A stretch of 16,743 nt of DNA from Haloarcula sp. (GTDB taxonomy: Archaea > Halobacteriota > Halobacteria > Halobacteriales > Haloarculaceae), in NCBI GenBank assembly GCA_028275075.1, contig JAQCNK010000120.1, positions 1 to 16,743 on the forward strand, in the 5' to 3' direction. The notes beneath the pieces are model-generated. The model was given only the letters and a program-made list of their open reading frames with translations. It was not told where the DNA came from and did not search any database. The stretch's first letter is position 1, and every line of letters starts with the position of its first letter. This document shows positions 14,404 through 16,743 of the stretch, piece after piece. The translations under genes were made by a program, and so were the position numbers.

Positions 14404-16499
14404 CGGACACACCTTCACACACAGACCGGCGGCACAGCGCGCAACCCACGAACGACCGACGAGAGACCGCGACGGACGGGGGGTCGTCCCCCGCCGCCGC
14501 AGCGACCCCCCGAATCGGCGTCTGTTACTTCCCCGAACACTGGCCACGGGAGCGGTGGGAGACCGACGTCGACCAGATGGTCGACGCCGGCATCGACGTG
14601 GTCCGGATGGGGGAGTTCTCGTGGGGCCGGATCGAACCCGAGCGCGGGGAGTTCGACTTCGGGTGGCTCGACACTGCCGTGTCGCTGTTCGACGACACGG
14701 GGATCGACGTGGTGCTCTGCACCCCGACTGCGACCCCCCCGAAGTGGCTGATCGACGACCACCCAGAGATCCTCCAGACCGAACCCGACGGAACCACCCG
14801 GGAGTTCGGCAGCCGGCGGCACTACTGCTTCAACTCCGCGGTCTACCGCGAGGAGACCGAGCGGATCGTCCGGGCGATGGCCGAGCGGTACGCCGACGCC
14901 GACGCGGTCGTCGGGTGGCAGACCGACAACGAGTACGGGTGCCACGACACCGTCCGGTGTTACTGTTCGGACTGCGCAACGGCGTTCCGCGAGTGGTGCC
15001 GCAAGGAGTACGGCACTGTCGACGAACTGAACGAGGCGTGGGGGACGGCGTTCTGGAGTCAACAGCACGCCTCCTTCGCGGAGCTCGACCCGCCGGGACA
15101 CACCGTGACCGACCACCATCCCTCGCGGCGCCTGGCGTACGCCCGGTTTGCGAGCGAGAGCGTCGCCGACTACAACCGCCTCCAGACAGGACTCCTCCGG
15201 GAGATAAACGACGAGTGGTTCGTGACCCACAACTTCATGGGCCACTTTGAAACGCTGGACGCCTTCGAGGTGGGCGAAGAGCTCGACTTCGCAACGTGGG
15301 ACTCCTACCCAACGGGGTTCGCGCAGTTCCGGGAGCCGTCGGCCGTGACCGACGACCGGCTCCGGGCGGGTGACCCTGACCAGGTGAGCTTCAACCACGA
15401 CCTCTACCGTGGCCCGGCCGGGTTCTGGGTGATGGAGCAACAACCCGGCGACGTGAACTGGCCGCCACGGTGCCCACAACCCGGCGAGGGGGCGATGCGG
15501 CTCTGGGCCCACCAGGCGGTCGCCCACGGTGCGAACGTCGTCTCGTACTTCCGGTGGCGGCGGTGCCGACAGGGTCAAGAGCAGTACCACGCCGGCCTGC
15601 GGAGACACGACGGCTCCGCCGACCGCGGGTACGACGACGCCGCCCGCGCTGCCGCGGAGTTCGACGCGCTCGGCGACCTCGATCCGGTCGACCCCGACGT
15701 TGCGGTGTGTGTCTCCTACGACGACCTCTGGGCGCTCGCGGACCAACCCCACGCCCCGGAGTTCAACTACTGGCAGCTGGTCGATGCGTTCTACCGTGCA
15801 CTCCGTGCCCGGGGTCACCAGGTCGACGTCGTCGAACCCGACGTCGACCTCAACGGGTACGCCGCGGTGGTCGCGCCCACGCTCCACCTGGCCGACGAAC
15901 CGCTCGCCGCCCGGTTCGAGGCGTACGCCGCTGGCGGCGGCCACCTGCTCGTGGGACCACGAACCGGGTACAAGCTTCCCGACAACCGGATCCAGCCCGA
16001 TCTCGCTCCCGCCCCCTTCGCCGACCTCGTGGGCGGCCACGTTGACCAGCACGAAACCCTCCCGGAGTCGCTGCCGACGCGGCTCACCTACCGTGGCGAC
16101 GAGTACGAGTTCCGGACGTGGGCCGAGTGGCTCACGCCCGACACGGCGCGATCAACCGGCGAGTACACTGCGGGGACTGCAGCCGGCCGCTCGGCCATCC
16201 TCGAGCGCAGCGTCGACGCCGGGTCGGTCGCGTACTGCGGCGTGTGGCCCAGTGAGGAACTCGCCGACGCCTTGGTGACCGACGTTCTCGACCAGGCGGG
16301 CGTCTCCTACACCGACCGGCTCCCGGAGACCGTGCGGGTGGCCCAGCGCGACGGCCGCGTGTGGGTCCTCAACTTCGGGAGCGACCCCCTCACCGTCAAC
16401 GCGCCCGACAACGCCGCGTGGCACGTCGGTGGAGCGTCGATCCCGGGGTACGGTGTCGGGGTCGTCGACGCCGACGTGTCCGACATCTCCATTCAGTGA
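14400..16499 (+). CDS. bgaH: GH42 beta-galactosidase (BgaH-like)
   Basis: The ATG at 14400 overlaps the alpha-galactosidase stop by 4 nt. The 699-residue protein resembles haloarchaeal BgaH throughout: IGVCYFPEHW (39-48), CTPTATPPKWL (107-117), acid/base E178 in WQTDNEYG, nucleophile E346 in FWVMEQQPG and the long stretch from GAMRLWAHQAVAHGA. The zinc cluster typical of GH42 is present as C107 plus C187, C189 and C192. C-terminal domains (from about residue 390) are the trimerisation and beta domains. About 37 residues precede the barrel, low-complexity and rich in Ser, Thr, Ala and Arg; they lack a signal peptide and are not expected from the family. The enzyme is cytoplasmic and hydrolyses beta-D-galactosides. 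It is the last gene of the operon. Confidence 0.93.
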   Translation: MTDTPSHTDRRHSAQPTNDRRETATDGGSSPAAAATPRIGVCYFPEHWPRERWETDVDQMVDAGIDVVRMGEFSWGRIEPERGEFDFGWLDTAVSLFDDTGIDVVLCTPTATPPKWLIDDHPEILQTEPDGTTREFGSRRHYCFNSAVYREETERIVRAMAERYADADAVVGWQTDNEYGCHDTVRCYCSDCATAFREWCRKEYGTVDELNEAWGTAFWSQQHASFAELDPPGHTVTDHHPSRRLAYARFASESVADYNRLQTGLLREINDEWFVTHNFMGHFETLDAFEVGEELDFATWDSYPTGFAQFREPSAVTDDRLRAGDPDQVSFNHDLYRGPAGFWVMEQQPGDVNWPPRCPQPGEGAMRLWAHQAVAHGANVVSYFRWRRCRQGQEQYHAGLRRHDGSADRGYDDAARAAAEFDALGDLDPVDPDVAVCVSYDDLWALADQPHAPEFNYWQLVDAFYRALRARGHQVDVVEPDVDLNGYAAVVAPTLHLADEPLAARFEAYAAGGGHLLVGPRTGYKLPDNRIQPDLAPAPFADLVGGHVDQHETLPESLPTRLTYRGDEYEFRTWAEWLTPDTARSTGEYTAGTAAGRSAILERSVDAGSVAYCGVWPSEELADALVTDVLDQAGVSYTDRLPETVRVAQRDGRVWVLNFGSDPLTVNAPDNAAWHVGGASIPGYGVGVVDADVSDISIQ

Positions 16500-16581
16500 C
16501 GGGCCGGGTGTAGCGACGACAGACGCTCCGCGTAGTACGAACCCGCGACCGGCGTCTCGCAACGATCCTCGGCTCCGATCG

Positions 16582-16590
16582 CCCCCCCCC
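16582..16590. repeat. C9 homopolymer upstream of the last gene
   Basis: Nine consecutive C residues lie in the 154-bp gap between bgaH and the next gene. Such runs slip easily, so they can be variable or mis-sequenced. Nothing else is seen in this gap. Confidence 0.5.
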
Positions 16591-16653
16591 GGTGACCACG
16601 ACGCGTTCGGACAGTTTCAGTAGCCCCGACGCCGTACACCACCCTGATCGGAC

Positions 16654-16743
16654 ATGGCAGGTGATCGACGCGCGCTGCTCGAAGCGTTCATCCGGTCGGA
16701 CGCATCGCCGGACGGGAAGTGGTGGCTCGACGTGCCGGTCGGG
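16654..16743 (+). CDS. Unknown protein, 5' end only (runs off right edge)
   Basis: An ATG at 16654 opens 30 codons to the window end, beginning MAGDRRALLEAFIRSDASPD and including WWLDVPVG. An in-frame TGA at 16645-16647 rules out an upstream start. The codon usage and acidic composition are like the neighbouring genes, so it is probably real. It starts 154 bp after bgaH, which is much wider than the gaps inside the operon, so it is likely a separate unit. No domain can be recognised from this much sequence. Confidence 0.5.
   Translation, partial: MAGDRRALLEAFIRSDASPDGKWWLDVPVG

Noticed and set aside
14415..16052. Long minus-strand open frame (545 residues) opposite bgaH
   Set aside because: Antisense shadow of a GC-rich gene with strong codon bias; the plus-strand GH42 motifs are decisive.

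Overview
The window looks like a chromosomal stretch of a halophilic archaeon (class Halobacteria). The proteins are strongly acidic and Asp/Glu-rich, and the core genes are GC-rich. Several promoters have a TATA box about 26-28 nt upstream of the start codon, as in leaderless haloarchaeal transcripts. The solute-binding protein has a twin-arginine plus lipobox signal, and the GH42 enzyme reads along its whole length like the known haloarchaeal beta-galactosidase BgaH. No rRNA, functional tRNA or CRISPR array was seen.

Left part (1-2756) is a decayed mobile-element zone. It holds the 5' part of a tyrosine recombinase gene running off the left edge, an HNH endonuclease gene whose 5' end is cut off by an IS6-type insertion sequence (1348-2040), a short inverted-repeat (MITE-like) element (2059-2156), and a recombinase remnant that keeps only its N-terminal DNA-binding domain. 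About 370 bp without genes follows, containing hairpins and a degenerate tRNA-like stretch.

Middle part (2757-5430), minus strand, carries a PfkB-family 2-keto-3-deoxy-sugar kinase (kdgK), a KDPG-type aldolase (kdgA) and an IclR-family regulator. Each has its own TATA box close to its start, so they look like three separate transcripts.

Right part (5727-16499), plus strand, is one tightly packed eight-gene operon divergent from the regulator: lipoprotein binding protein, two permeases and an ATPase of a carbohydrate ABC importer, D-galactonate dehydratase (dgoD), a short-chain dehydrogenase, a GH36 alpha-galactosidase and a GH42 beta-galactosidase. Gaps are 2-9 nt, or there are 4-8 nt overlaps. 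A new gene of unknown function begins at 16654.

Taken together the locus encodes import of alpha/beta-galactosides, intracellular hydrolysis to galactose, and oxidation by a De Ley-Doudoroff-type route: galactose to galactonate (SDR proposed), to 2-keto-3-deoxygalactonate (DgoD), to its 6-phosphate (KdgK), to pyruvate and glyceraldehyde-3-phosphate (KdgA). No lactonase is visible. A recurrent motif of about 18 bp and two perfect palindromes in the regulator/operon and kdgA promoter regions are candidate IclR operators. The pathway assignment combines strong family recognition with inference; substrates have not been tested here.
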